Notes under the pieces: generated by a model | Told to the model about the DNA's origin: nothing | Database searches by the model: none | What the model saw: the letters and a program-made list of their open reading frames with translations, nothing else | DNA from: Geoalkalibacter_A sp034189505 | GTDB taxonomy: Bacteria; Desulfobacterota; Desulfuromonadia; Desulfuromonadales; Geoalkalibacteraceae | Reading direction: 5' to 3' | NCBI GenBank assembly: GCA_034189505.1 | Contig: JAXHUR010000017.1 | Coordinates: 1 to 49,156 of the forward strand | DNA length: 49,156 nt | In this document: positions 16,607 to 24,518 of the stretch, piece after piece | Layout of the letters: each line of letters starts with the position of its first letter | Numbering within the stretch: the stretch's first letter is position 1 | Position numbers and translations under genes: made by a program

Positions 16607-19417
16607 CTAGCGCTCCTGCTTCTTGAGCAGCGCGGCGGCGAGCGCGATCAGGATCGGCACGGCCAGCGCCAGCGGAACAAAGGCCGCCTGCAGGTCGGAG
16701 AAGTCGAGGGCTTTCGAGAAGGTGCCGCGGGCGATGGTCAGGAAATGCGTGGTCGGATACAGCTCGCCAATCACCCGGCCCGCGCCTTCGAGGGACGAGA
16801 CCGGATCGATCATGCCGGAGAAGTTGACCGCAGGCAGGATGGTAAGCACCGCCGTGCCGAAGATCGCCGCGATCTGGCTGCGCATGAATGTGGAAATCAG
16901 CAGCCCCACGGCGGTGGCGGCGCCGACATAGAGCAGCGCACCCAGCGCCAGCGTCAGAAAGCTGCCCTTGAGCGGCACCCCGAAGACGGTCACCGCCAGC
17001 AGGGTGAGCAGCAGGAAGCTCAGGAAGGACAGCACTACGTAAGGGAGTTGCTTGCCGAGCAGGAACTCGAGCCGCGTGGTCGGCGTGACGTAGAAGTTGG
17101 TGATCGAGCCGAGCTCCTTCTCGCGCACCACACTGAGCGCTGCGAGCATGGCCGGGATCAGCATGAGCAGCAGCGGGATCACCGCCGGCACCATCGCCAC
17201 CAGGCTTTTGACATCCGGGTTGTAGCGGAACCGGGTCTCGATATTGACCAGCCCCGCAAAAACGTCTCCATAGCCGGCCTCGCGCGCCCTGGTCGCCAGC
17301 CACTGGGCATGAATCCCCTGCACATAACCGCGCACGGTCTCGCCCCGCGTCGGCATGGAGCCATCGATCCAGGCGCCGATCTCGACCCGCCGACCCCGGG
17401 CGATGTCGCGCGCGAAGCCCTCCGGGATCTCGATTGCAAGACTGATGTCGCCTTTGCGCATTCGCCGGTCGAGATCGACATAACTGGTAATCGGCGCGCG
17501 CTCGACGAAGTACCTGGAACCCGCGAGGTTGAGCGTATAGTCGCGGCTGACGGTGGTCTGATCGCGATCCAGCACCGCGAAGGTGAGATCCTCGACATCG
17601 AGGCTGATGCCGTAACCCATCACGAACATCAGGATGACGCTGCCGACCAGTGCCAGGGTCATCCGGATGGGATCGCGGCGCAACTCAAGACCTTCACGCC
17701 GGGCCTGGCTGAGCATGCGTCTCGGGTCGAACAGGCGCCGCCAGCCCGGTGACTCGGCAGGACCGGCCGCCGCCTCGACCGAATCGAGCATAGCGCCTAC
17801 GTTCGGCTGTCCTGCCTCTTGCGTTTTCCCCTCCTCCGCCGCGGCATCCTTCAGATAGGCGACAAACGCGTCTTCCAGGGTCTTTGCGCCTCGCTTTTCG
17901 ATCAGGGCGGCGGGTGCGTCGGTCACCAGCACCCGGCCCGCATGCATCAGCGAGATGCGGTCGCAGCGCTCGGCCTCGTTCATGAAGTGGGTGGAGATGA
18001 AGATGGTCACCCTGTCGCGGCGCGACAGCTCCACCAGGATCCGCCAGAAAGCGTCGCGCGCCACGGGATCGACGCCCGAGGTAGGCTCGTCGAGAATCAG
18101 CATCTCGGGCTTGTGGATCATGGCCACCGCCAGCGACAGGCGCTGGCGCAGCCCGAGGGGCAGCCGCCCCGGCAGGCTGTCCACCACGGCGGTCAGATCG
18201 AAGCGATCCACCATTTCGTCCACCCTCCCTGGAATCCCGGCGGCGGGCACCCGGAACAACCGGGCGTGCAGTTCCAGGTTCTGCCGCACCGTCAGCTCGG
18301 TGTAGAGGGAGAAAAACTGCGACATATAGCCGACGCGGCCGCGGGTCGCAAGGTCATGCGGGTCGACTTCCTTCCCGAACAACCAGGCCCGGCCTTCGCT
18401 CGGCGGCAGGAGCCCGGTCAGCATCTTCATCGTGGTGGTCTTGCCGCAGCCGTTGGAGCCGAGGAAACCGAAGATCTCCCCCCGCGAAATACGCAGGTTC
18501 ACATGGTCGACCGCGGTAAAATCGCCGAAGCGCATGGTCAGATCCCGGGCCTCGATCGCAGTATCGCCATCGTCTTCCGGCCGCGGTGGGATCTTCACTG
18601 CCTGATAACCCCGGCGCTTCTCTTCCGGCAGCAGCCGGATGAAGGCAGCCTCCAGCGAATCCGTCTCCGTGCGCTGCAGCAGGGCTGCTGGGGTGTCGTG
18701 GGCCAGCACACGGCCATCGTCCATTGCCGCCAGCCAGTCGAAACGTGCGGCCTCCTCCATATAGGCGGTGGCCACCAGCACGCTCATGCCGGGGCGGGAA
18801 CGGCGGATGCCGGCGATCAGCTCCCAGAACTGGCGTCGTGAAAGAGGATCGACGCCAGTGGTCGGCTCATCGAGGATGAGCAGGTCCGGATCGTGGATCA
18901 GTGCGCAGCACAGGCCGAGCTTCTGCTTCATACCCCCGGACAGCTTGCCCGCAGGCCGTTCAAGAAAGGGCCTGAGCCCGGTGGCCTCGGTCAGTCCCTC
19001 GATGCGTCGCGTCCGCTCGTCGACATTCTGCCCGAACAGCCTCCCGAAGAACTCCAGGTTCTCCGACACCGAGAGCGTCGCATAGAGGTTCCCCCCCAAG
19101 CCCTGGGGCATGTAGGCGATCCGTGGGCCGACCGTTTGACGATGGCGGGCATCCGCCATCGCGCCGCCAAGCACCTCGACCTGCCCTGTCTGTATCGCGC
19201 GGGCGCCCGCAACCAGCGCCAGCAGGCTCGACTTGCCGACCCCGTCCGGGCCGATCAGCCCGACCATGCAGCCCGCAGGGAGATCGAGGCTGACCCCGTC
19301 GAGCGCACACACCTTGCCGTAGCGCAGAGACACGTCCCGCAGGCGGGCAACCGGTGTGACCGCTCCCCCGCCACCCCCGCCATCCTCGATATCTACCACA
19401 TATCTGTCCCGGCTCAT
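16607..19417 (-). CDS. rbbA: RbbA-like fused ABC transporter (two ATPase domains plus ABC-2 membrane domain)
   Basis: A 936-residue fusion. ATPase domain 1 has Walker A GPDGVGKSS, signature LSGGMKQKLG and Walker B LLILDEPTTGVDP. ATPase domain 2 has Walker A GSNGCGKTTT and Walker B MLILDEPTSGVDP, but its signature is LPLGLRQRLS rather than LSGGQ. A C-terminal ABC-2 membrane domain follows (about residues 570-936) with a large periplasmic loop. Length and order match E. coli RbbA. That protein is called ribosome-associated, but its neighbours and membrane half point to export. The ATG at 19417 forms an ATGA overlap with the HlyD-like gene; codons upstream of it belong to that gene. Confidence 0.88.
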   Translation of the reverse strand: MSRDRYVVDIEDGGGGGGAVTPVARLRDVSLRYGKVCALDGVSLDLPAGCMVGLIGPDGVGKSSLLALVAGARAIQTGQVEVLGGAMADARHRQTVGPRIAYMPQGLGGNLYATLSVSENLEFFGRLFGQNVDERTRRIEGLTEATGLRPFLERPAGKLSGGMKQKLGLCCALIHDPDLLILDEPTTGVDPLSRRQFWELIAGIRRSRPGMSVLVATAYMEEAARFDWLAAMDDGRVLAHDTPAALLQRTETDSLEAAFIRLLPEEKRRGYQAVKIPPRPEDDGDTAIEARDLTMRFGDFTAVDHVNLRISRGEIFGFLGSNGCGKTTTMKMLTGLLPPSEGRAWLFGKEVDPHDLATRGRVGYMSQFFSLYTELTVRQNLELHARLFRVPAAGIPGRVDEMVDRFDLTAVVDSLPGRLPLGLRQRLSLAVAMIHKPEMLILDEPTSGVDPVARDAFWRILVELSRRDRVTIFISTHFMNEAERCDRISLMHAGRVLVTDAPAALIEKRGAKTLEDAFVAYLKDAAAEEGKTQEAGQPNVGAMLDSVEAAAGPAESPGWRRLFDPRRMLSQARREGLELRRDPIRMTLALVGSVILMFVMGYGISLDVEDLTFAVLDRDQTTVSRDYTLNLAGSRYFVERAPITSYVDLDRRMRKGDISLAIEIPEGFARDIARGRRVEIGAWIDGSMPTRGETVRGYVQGIHAQWLATRAREAGYGDVFAGLVNIETRFRYNPDVKSLVAMVPAVIPLLLMLIPAMLAALSVVREKELGSITNFYVTPTTRLEFLLGKQLPYVVLSFLSFLLLTLLAVTVFGVPLKGSFLTLALGALLYVGAATAVGLLISTFMRSQIAAIFGTAVLTILPAVNFSGMIDPVSSLEGAGRVIGELYPTTHFLTIARGTFSKALDFSDLQAAFVPLALAVPILIALAAALLKKQER

Positions 19418-20490
19418 TGTTGCGGCAACCTTGTCTGCAACTCGGACGGCCAATCCGCCTGCGGATCAAGCCGCACATAGGCCATACCCGGCAAGCCGGT
19501 CTTGACCTGATGGAGGTGCTCTCTGAGCAGGTCCGGAGAGATTCGCGCCTTGAGGCGGAACATCAGCTTCTGGCGCTCTTCTTCCGTCTCCACCGTCTTG
19601 GGAGTGAACTGCGCGACATCCGCCACAAAGGAGATTTCCGCCGGGACTACGTATTGCGGAGCGGCGTCGAGCACGAGCCGCGCCTCGGCCCCGAGCGCGG
19701 CCCGCCCGGCCTGTTCCGTCGGCAGAAAGAAGGTCATGTAGACATCGGTGAGATCAACCATGTTCAGCACCACGCCGCCGGCAGAGAGCACCTCCCCGGG
19801 CTGAGCGACGCGGTACTGTACGCGGCCGTCACGTGGTGCTTTCAGCACGCTGTCGTCGATATCGGCCTGGATGCGCTCTATGGTGGCCTGGACGGCGTCG
19901 ACCGCAGATTTCGCCGCGACGACGTTCGATCTGGCCTGGCCGATGGCGGCCTGCGCGGCCGCGGCCTGTGCCTGTGCGGCGGCTACTGCAGCCTTCGCCG
20001 CTTGAAAAGCGGCGCGGTCGTCGTCCAGCTTCGAGACGGGAACGGCGCCTTTCGGGGCGAGCTCCTCCGAGCGCGCGACCCGTCTCTGCGCGGCGTCGAG
20101 TTCGGCCTTCCTCTGGGCTATGACTGCCTCAGCGGCCTGCCTCTCGGCTTCGCGCTGGGTCACCTGGCTTTGCGCGGTCTCGATGCCAATCTGTGCCCGT
20201 CGCAGCTGCGCCTGGGCCTCCCTGAACTGAGCTTCCAGTACTTCAGTGTCCATCTTTGCCAGAACTTGCCCGACCGTGACGAAATCGCCTTCGTCCACCA
20301 GGATATCCTTGAGTCGACCCGCCGTCTTGGTGGCGATGTCGATCTCCACCGCTTCAATGCGGCCGTTGCTGCCGGCAAAGCCGTCAGGAAGACCCTTTGT
20401 CTGCAAGGATTGCCAAGCAAAGAGCGCGGCCCCTATAACAACCACCCCTATGGCGATGGCCAGCAACCGGCCTTTATTGAGCTTCGGCAT
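19414..20490 (-). CDS. yhiI: HlyD/YhiI-family periplasmic adaptor (membrane-fusion) protein
   Basis: A 358-residue membrane-fusion protein. It has an N-terminal signal anchor (LLAIAIGVVVIGAALFAW) and a biotinyl-lipoyl-like half-motif (GRIEAVEIDIATKTAGRLKDI). A long Ala/Gln/Arg-rich coiled coil runs over residues about 80-215 (alpha-hairpin). The second lipoyl half follows (VLKAPRDGRVQYRVAQPGEVL), then a beta-barrel domain. It should link the RbbA/YhhJ inner-membrane pump to an outer-membrane TolC-like channel, which is not in this window. GGAGG lies 8 bases before the ATG. Its start codon lies within the 3' end of the small HsdS-like frame described at 20474-20620. Confidence 0.9.
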   Translation of the reverse strand: MPKLNKGRLLAIAIGVVVIGAALFAWQSLQTKGLPDGFAGSNGRIEAVEIDIATKTAGRLKDILVDEGDFVTVGQVLAKMDTEVLEAQFREAQAQLRRAQIGIETAQSQVTQREAERQAAEAVIAQRKAELDAAQRRVARSEELAPKGAVPVSKLDDDRAAFQAAKAAVAAAQAQAAAAQAAIGQARSNVVAAKSAVDAVQATIERIQADIDDSVLKAPRDGRVQYRVAQPGEVLSAGGVVLNMVDLTDVYMTFFLPTEQAGRAALGAEARLVLDAAPQYVVPAEISFVADVAQFTPKTVETEEERQKLMFRLKARISPDLLREHLHQVKTGLPGMAYVRLDPQADWPSELQTRLPQQ

Positions 20491-20620
20491 CTTTTAACCT
20501 CCGCTTTACCCCGTTCCAGGAGAACAGACGGTCATTTCGTAACAGATTTCCGTGAGACGGAATATCGTCCAAAAACGGCTGCCCGGAATTTGTGTACTCT
20601 GGATAAGATGCCAGCTTCAT
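20474..20620 (-). pseudogene. 5' fragment of a type I restriction specificity gene (HsdS N-terminus)
   Basis: The minus-strand frame opens with ATG at 20620 and runs 48 codons to a TAA inside yhiI. Its first 35 residues (beginning MKLASYPEY, then NSG, DDIPSHG, LLRNDRLFSW) match the usual HsdS opening pattern of YP-Y-SG-(W)L-IP-HW-RLK(Y)LFS. The remainder, VKRRLKDAEAQ, is read from the yhiI ribosome-binding site and start. The frame overlaps the preceding hsdM-like stop as TGATG, the spacing normal for hsdM-hsdS pairs. The rest of the gene is missing, replaced by the export cassette. Family assignment is from remembered motif pattern only. Confidence 0.6.
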
Positions 20621-20700
20621 CACTCAGCCTTTCCGACAATCTGCTCAAGAAGCCCTTCGGTATCCTGTTTCAGGGCGTAGATGTCGGCCTTAACCCGGGC
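20620..20700 (-). pseudogene. 3' fragment of a type I methyltransferase gene (HsdM C-terminus)
   Basis: The last 26 codons of an open frame end in TGA at 20622-20620 (KADIYALKQDTEG, then LLEQIVGKAE). This looks like the helical C-terminal tail of HsdM-type N6-adenine methyltransferases and is followed, with TGATG overlap, by the HsdS-like start. Upstream it runs into the inverted repeat of element C at 20701. It is too short to be functional. Confidence 0.5.
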
Positions 20701-20881
20701 TAACCCGAATAATTCATGAAGTTTTGTCGCGAAACCGGCAAGTGTCCGCCAGATCAAGCCTGGCGCAGAGAGTTGCCCTGCAGACGTACTCACAGTACGT
20801 TGAAGCGCAAGCAGCGAGCACGGCTTGAGATGGTGGGCAATTGACGGTTGCAGCAGAAGTTTTCATGAATAATCCGGGTTA
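20701..20881. repeat. Structured repeat element C with terminal inverted repeats
   Basis: A 181-bp element. The left end TAACCCGAATAATTCATGAA and the right end (20862-20881, inverse of TAACCCGGATTATTCATGAA) match at 18 of 20 positions. Inside, GATCAAGCC pairs with GGCTTGAGAT, and a central hairpin CGTACT-CAC-AGTACG (20785-20799) is followed by TTGAAGC. This is the same layout as subfamilies A and B with different sequence. It sits exactly at the end of the hsdM fragment. It is non-coding and probably a non-autonomous mobile element. Confidence 0.75.
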
Positions 20882-21077
20882 AAAAACTTCGTCAATATAC
20901 GAAGACACTGTACGCCACGTCAAACGATCTTTACCGATTTAAACCGATTATTTTCTATCACGATCACGCTCGATGCCAGACGCCGGGGTCAAGCCCAGTG
21001 CCGTTTTTTTCCAACAAGGGGTATCCAGTAGATCCAGTCTGGAATCGAGGTGCGCCCGCACAGCACCGCCGCCATCA

Positions 21078-21198
21078 CCTGACGTGGAAAGAAAACAGCG
21101 AACTTTTCCAAGGGCGGGCAACTACCCGTTTCTGGAGGTGTTACTTGACGGGCAAAAGAAGATAATTCACGCAGGAGTTCAAGGATTCCGCTGTCAAG
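21078..21198. repeat. 121-bp sequence identical to the other side of the gap (left copy)
   Basis: These 121 bases end exactly where the N run begins and are identical to 21299-21419, which begins exactly where the N run ends. The most economical reading is one sequence present at the end of both contigs, so it is probably not a true duplication. Confidence 0.9.
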
Positions 21199-21298
21199 NN
21201 NNNNNNNNNNNNNNNNNNNNNNNNNNNNNNNNNNNNNNNNNNNNNNNNNNNNNNNNNNNNNNNNNNNNNNNNNNNNNNNNNNNNNNNNNNNNNNNNNN
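21199..21298. other. Assembly gap (100 N)
   Basis: Exactly 100 undetermined bases, a conventional scaffold-gap length. Frames drawn across it are meaningless. Confidence 0.99.
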
Positions 21299-21419
21299 CC
21301 TGACGTGGAAAGAAAACAGCGAACTTTTCCAAGGGCGGGCAACTACCCGTTTCTGGAGGTGTTACTTGACGGGCAAAAGAAGATAATTCACGCAGGAGTT
21401 CAAGGATTCCGCTGTCAAG
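21299..21419. repeat. 121-bp sequence identical to the other side of the gap (right copy)
   Basis: Identical to 21078-21198; see the left copy. It begins directly after the N run. Confidence 0.9.
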
Positions 21420-21602
21420 GGGTGACAGAGCGGGGCTAAAAGATTCAGAGGTGGCCCGTAATCTCGATATCAATGTCAGCACTGTTGCGGGGAATCTGAA
21501 ACAATAAAGCAAAACGGAGGAGCGAGAAATTTCAAAAAAGGCGGCTTAAATCAACTGTCCAATTTTTTCTTGACCACGTCAGGTTTCCATGGCGGTTTCT
21601 AT

Positions 21603-22253
21603 CTACTCGTCATTTCCAGCCAGTCGAGCCCCCATTTTTAAAGCCTTCGCACAGTCGAGGGGAAACACTTCCTTCCGTCTCTTGGCTTTTTTCTCAGGGT
21701 CAAATCGTGGAGCATAAACCTTTGCATAGTCTTCGAACTGGTAGGTGTCATAACTACACAGTGTCTCTGAAGCTCCAAATATCCATTTCAGGATCATCTC
21801 AGTGGTGCTGATGTGCTGGTCAAAGCCCAGTTCTTTTGCCATCTCCTCGGTCGCGCCCAGGGTGTAGATAAAACCGGTCTTGATTTTCCTGGGAAAGAGT
21901 GACTCAGGTGGATCGGTATAAGGCAGAAATGGAAAAATCAGGCGTTCCAGGAACGATCTCATCTGACCGGTTGATGTTCCCAAATAGATCGGTGATCCGA
22001 AGATGAGTGACTGAGCATCCAGAACTTTCTCGAAAATGGGTGTCAGGTCATCCTTTACCGCGCATCTGCCATAACTTTTCCCGTTCTTCATCTTGCATGA
22101 GAAACAGCTTATACACCCTTTATAGTTCAGATCATACAGATGGATAAGCTCGGTTTCGGCACCCTTCGAAGATGCACCTTCCAAGGCTTTTTCAAGCAGT
22201 GTTGACGTGTTCCACTTTTTTCTGGGACTTCCGTTGAATGCGATGACTTTCAT
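21603..22253 (-). CDS. Flavodoxin-like NAD(P)H-dependent FMN reductase family protein
   Basis: A 216-residue protein of the flavodoxin-like fold. It has the N-terminal FMN phosphate loop (VIAFNGSPRKKWNTSTLLE), then a Cys-rich insertion CISCFSC with a further Cys in GRCAVKDD. The ring-binding segment is FGSPIYLGTSTGQMRSFLER. The Cys spacing resembles archaeal/bacterial iron-sulfur flavoproteins and many unlinked flavodoxin-family reductases; whether a cluster is bound cannot be decided here. The ATG at 22253 is chosen because AGGAGGG lies 8 bases upstream; a TTG at 22259 would be too close. It is a single gene with no functional link to neighbours visible. Confidence 0.8.
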   Translation of the reverse strand: MKVIAFNGSPRKKWNTSTLLEKALEGASSKGAETELIHLYDLNYKGCISCFSCKMKNGKSYGRCAVKDDLTPIFEKVLDAQSLIFGSPIYLGTSTGQMRSFLERLIFPFLPYTDPPESLFPRKIKTGFIYTLGATEEMAKELGFDQHISTTEMILKWIFGASETLCSYDTYQFEDYAKVYAPRFDPEKKAKRRKEVFPLDCAKALKMGARLAGNDE

Positions 22254-22259
22254 GCTCAA

Positions 22260-22554
22260 ACCCTCCTAGGAACAGGGTATATGAACTGTGTTATTGGCTC
22301 AACTGTTACTTACGTGAACTCTCTGCCTTGTGCTACTCGTAGAGGTCGCAGTCGAAGTGATTTGATTCTACCATGAGACAGCTTCTGGTACAATCTGGCC
22401 CAAAGCATCATCTCCTTTTGTATCAGGTATTTTGGCAATGACCTGTTTTACAACAAGAGATGATGCTTTTGTTTAATTATTTCAGTGTATTTTAGAGTTT
22501 CAACCGTTGCGAAAGTTGAGTGAGTCAAGTAAAAATATAAAAATTTCTGCGAGA
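22260..22554. other. Intergenic stretch with an 11-bp inverted repeat
   Basis: A perfect inverted repeat AGCATCATCTC (22404-22414) / GAGATGATGCT (22457-22467) encloses an inner CAGGT/ACCTG stem, giving a hairpin of about 64 bases followed by a T-rich tract on the plus strand. It lies after the end of the leftward CoA-transferase genes and before the flavodoxin-like gene. It could be a transcription end or a protein-binding site. No coding sequence is supported. Confidence 0.6.
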
Positions 22555-23370
22555 CTATTTTCCGGCCTTTGGAATAAATATTTCGTCCGGGTCGAGGACA
22601 TCGTGAATCAACTGCAGTTCCTCGTAAGTCGGCACAGCGGTCTCCCCTTGCACCCGGGAGGTGTCCAACTCGAACTGGCATTGCTCCTGGATCTTCTCGA
22701 GGGTGGTTCCAGGGTGGAATGTATCGAGAAACATGTGGCCATCTTCCTCGTCAAACCGAAAAACTCCGAGGGTGCTGATAATAGCCGAAGGACCACCACG
22801 GTAGGCCGCACCGTAGAGTTCACGCCGATGGACGGTCTTTCCTCCAGGCCACTGTTTCACCCGCCATCCGGGACTGGTGATGTAACTGACCTTTTCGACG
22901 AAACGGCGCCTTTCGTGAACCATGATAAAGACCGTGCGTTTGGCAAAGGAATTGATGTCCGGATTTCCGCCGCTGCCCGTCAGACGCAGCTCAGGGGATA
23001 GATAATCACCGATGCAGGTCGTGTTGACGTTGCCGTACTGATCGACCTCGGCACCGCCAAGAAAGCCCAGATCAACATAACCGCGCTGGGCGATACTGAA
23101 GGCATCGTAGAGTCCCGAAGCCCTGGAAGCACCCATTTCACAGCGGGCGTCGCCGACTGAGGTTGGAAGCTCAGGAGGGCGGCCGTCCAGAGTACCCGCC
23201 TCGAAAATTAGTTTCAGATTGGGCGCATGGGTCTTCTGAGCGAGCATGATGGCTACCATGGGCAGACCGGTGCCGACAAACACGACCTCGTTATCCTGCA
23301 CTTCGCGGGCCGCAGCGCAGCACAGCAGATCGGCCAGCCCATATTCGTCAGGGGATGCAAAGCGACTCAT
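22555..23370 (-). CDS. CoA-transferase family I, beta subunit
   Basis: A 271-residue beta-subunit protein of the GctB-like class I CoA-transferases. It shows VFVGTGLPMVAIMLAQ near the N-terminus and the FEAG motif, whose Glu is in the position of the catalytic glutamate that forms the CoA thioester. GGAEVDQYGNVN is a glycine-rich segment shared by the family. Lengths are closest to glutaconate-CoA-transferase-like pairs. The Glu distinguishes it from the hydrolase-like IpdB branch, but substrate cannot be read from sequence. It starts 1 bp after the alpha-subunit stop. It probably activates a short-chain acid (butyrate, isobutyrate or similar) with acetyl-CoA for the beta-oxidation cluster upstream. 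Confidence 0.82.
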   Translation of the reverse strand: MSRFASPDEYGLADLLCCAAAREVQDNEVVFVGTGLPMVAIMLAQKTHAPNLKLIFEAGTLDGRPPELPTSVGDARCEMGASRASGLYDAFSIAQRGYVDLGFLGGAEVDQYGNVNTTCIGDYLSPELRLTGSGGNPDINSFAKRTVFIMVHERRRFVEKVSYITSPGWRVKQWPGGKTVHRRELYGAAYRGGPSAIISTLGVFRFDEEDGHMFLDTFHPGTTLEKIQEQCQFELDTSRVQGETAVPTYEELQLIHDVLDPDEIFIPKAGK

Positions 23371-23371
23371 A

Positions 23372-24340
23372 TCATTTCCCTCCCTTTCTTTCGCGCGGGC
23401 AGTAATTCATGGCGGAGTTGGCGCGAAGCTTCAGCATGCGAGACCACCCCAGTTTTTCCAGATAGCTGGTCTGGTCCAAGCCGTGAATCCATTCTTTGGC
23501 GAAGGCGTCAAAGCCTTCCTGAGTGCGGGTTTCGCTGTAGAATTTCTTGAGAAAAGGCCCGTCTACATCGTAGCGGCCGAACATCCCTGAAGGATGAGCG
23601 CCGTAAGGACACTCGACGATATAATCGACCTCGAAGCTGGGGATGGTGTTCTGGTCCGCGTTGCGGCGCAGAAACTCATCCGGGACGATCTCTTCGGCGA
23701 CAGCGATGGTGATATCGGCGGCACGGGCGGCCTCTGGGTCGGCGTAATACTGACCATTGACGCGCACAGTGCCCTCCTCTCCCACCTGCTGGACGCAGAG
23801 AAGAGCCACATCCACCTTCACCGCGGGCACCATGACCTGCTGCCCGGCGTCAAAGAAGGGATCCTCCGTGAAGATATACTTGCTCTTGGCGATGCGCTTG
23901 CCGTCACGCAGCCCCGCCTTGCCGAGCATGTCGTACTCAGGGTTGTGAATGTCCGTACCCAGAGAGGTCTGGGTAACGGCGTAGGGCGCTCCGGCGGCAG
24001 CGGCGGCAAAGCGAAAAATCATCTCGGCGTGGCTGTAGTCCTCAACAAGGATCTTCTTCTCCGCGACCTTGCGCGAGAGGTTCGCACCGTACTTACCATA
24101 GAGCTCATGGCCAACCCAGCAGGATTCCCAGATATCCACACAGCCGGCCCCTACCAGAAATTCCGTATGCGGACCGCCGTTGACTTCGATCAGGTGCAGC
24201 CCCTTTCTCTTCTGCCGGATAAGTTCATAAACGACTCCAAAGGGGCGCCGCCAGATGGTGAAGCCTGAGAAAGTCAGGCTTGATCCATCTTTAATCATCT
24301 CGGCAGCCTGCTGTACCGATATGCGCTTGTCCTTTTCCAT
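23372..24340 (-). CDS. CoA-transferase family I, alpha subunit
   Basis: A 322-residue alpha subunit, a partner of the following gene. It begins KRISVQQAAEMIKDGSSLTFSGF, the usual class I start, in which the glycine loop binds CoA. It continues with LHLIEVNGGPHTEFLVGAG and QTSLGTD. At about 320 residues it fits GctA-like proteins rather than the shorter AtoD/ScoA types. GAGGGA precedes the ATG. It is separated from the upstream acyl-CoA dehydrogenase gene by repeat element B copy 1, so expression may depend on read-through of that hairpin or on an unrecognised promoter. Confidence 0.82.
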   Translation of the reverse strand: MEKDKRISVQQAAEMIKDGSSLTFSGFTIWRRPFGVVYELIRQKRKGLHLIEVNGGPHTEFLVGAGCVDIWESCWVGHELYGKYGANLSRKVAEKKILVEDYSHAEMIFRFAAAAAGAPYAVTQTSLGTDIHNPEYDMLGKAGLRDGKRIAKSKYIFTEDPFFDAGQQVMVPAVKVDVALLCVQQVGEEGTVRVNGQYYADPEAARAADITIAVAEEIVPDEFLRRNADQNTIPSFEVDYIVECPYGAHPSGMFGRYDVDGPFLKKFYSETRTQEGFDAFAKEWIHGLDQTSYLEKLGWSRMLKLRANSAMNYCPRERKGGK

Positions 24341-24364
24341 TGTTCCCTCGCTTTCTTAAAGTTT

Positions 24365-24513
24365 GATGCACTCGCAAAATTTAGAGGATGGCTAAGCAAA
24401 AATTTCGTCCTACAAGGCCTGGTGGTTTTTCAGGGGCGAAGGCATACATCAGGTATGTCGAGGTCCTGAAAAAACGCCGTAACGCCGTAGGGCGGACTTT
24501 TTGCAACGCCATC
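24365..24513. repeat. Structured intergenic repeat, subfamily B, copy 1
   Basis: The copy begins GATGCACTCGCAAAA, has the internal arm GATGGCTAAGCAAAAA (24387) and ends TTTTTGCAACGCCATC. Pairing segments nested in order are CCTAC/GTAGG, GTTTTTCAGG (24425-24434)/CCTGAAAAAAC (24465-24475) and the central CATAC (24443-24447)/GTATG (24453-24457), followed by TCGAGG. It ends 5 bp from the stop of the acyl-CoA dehydrogenase gene. Close copy at 42366-42516. Confidence 0.85.
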
Positions 24514-24518
24514 AGAGT

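Larger units (their letters stand above)
20882..21602. other. Gene-poor mosaic stretch around the assembly gap
   Basis: About 720 bp including 100 N. I see no intact gene. On the plus strand just right of the gap a short frame ends with GLKDSEVARNLDINVSTVAG (21436-21507), which resembles the C-terminal helix-turn-helix of REP-associated or IS200-like transposases and could be a remnant. CCTGACGTGG occurs at 21078 and 21299 and, inverted, at 21574-21583. These bits suggest decayed mobile DNA. Confidence 0.5.

Noticed and set aside
21141..21512. Frames spanning the N gap
   Set aside because: They are built from undetermined bases and from the duplicated contig ends.
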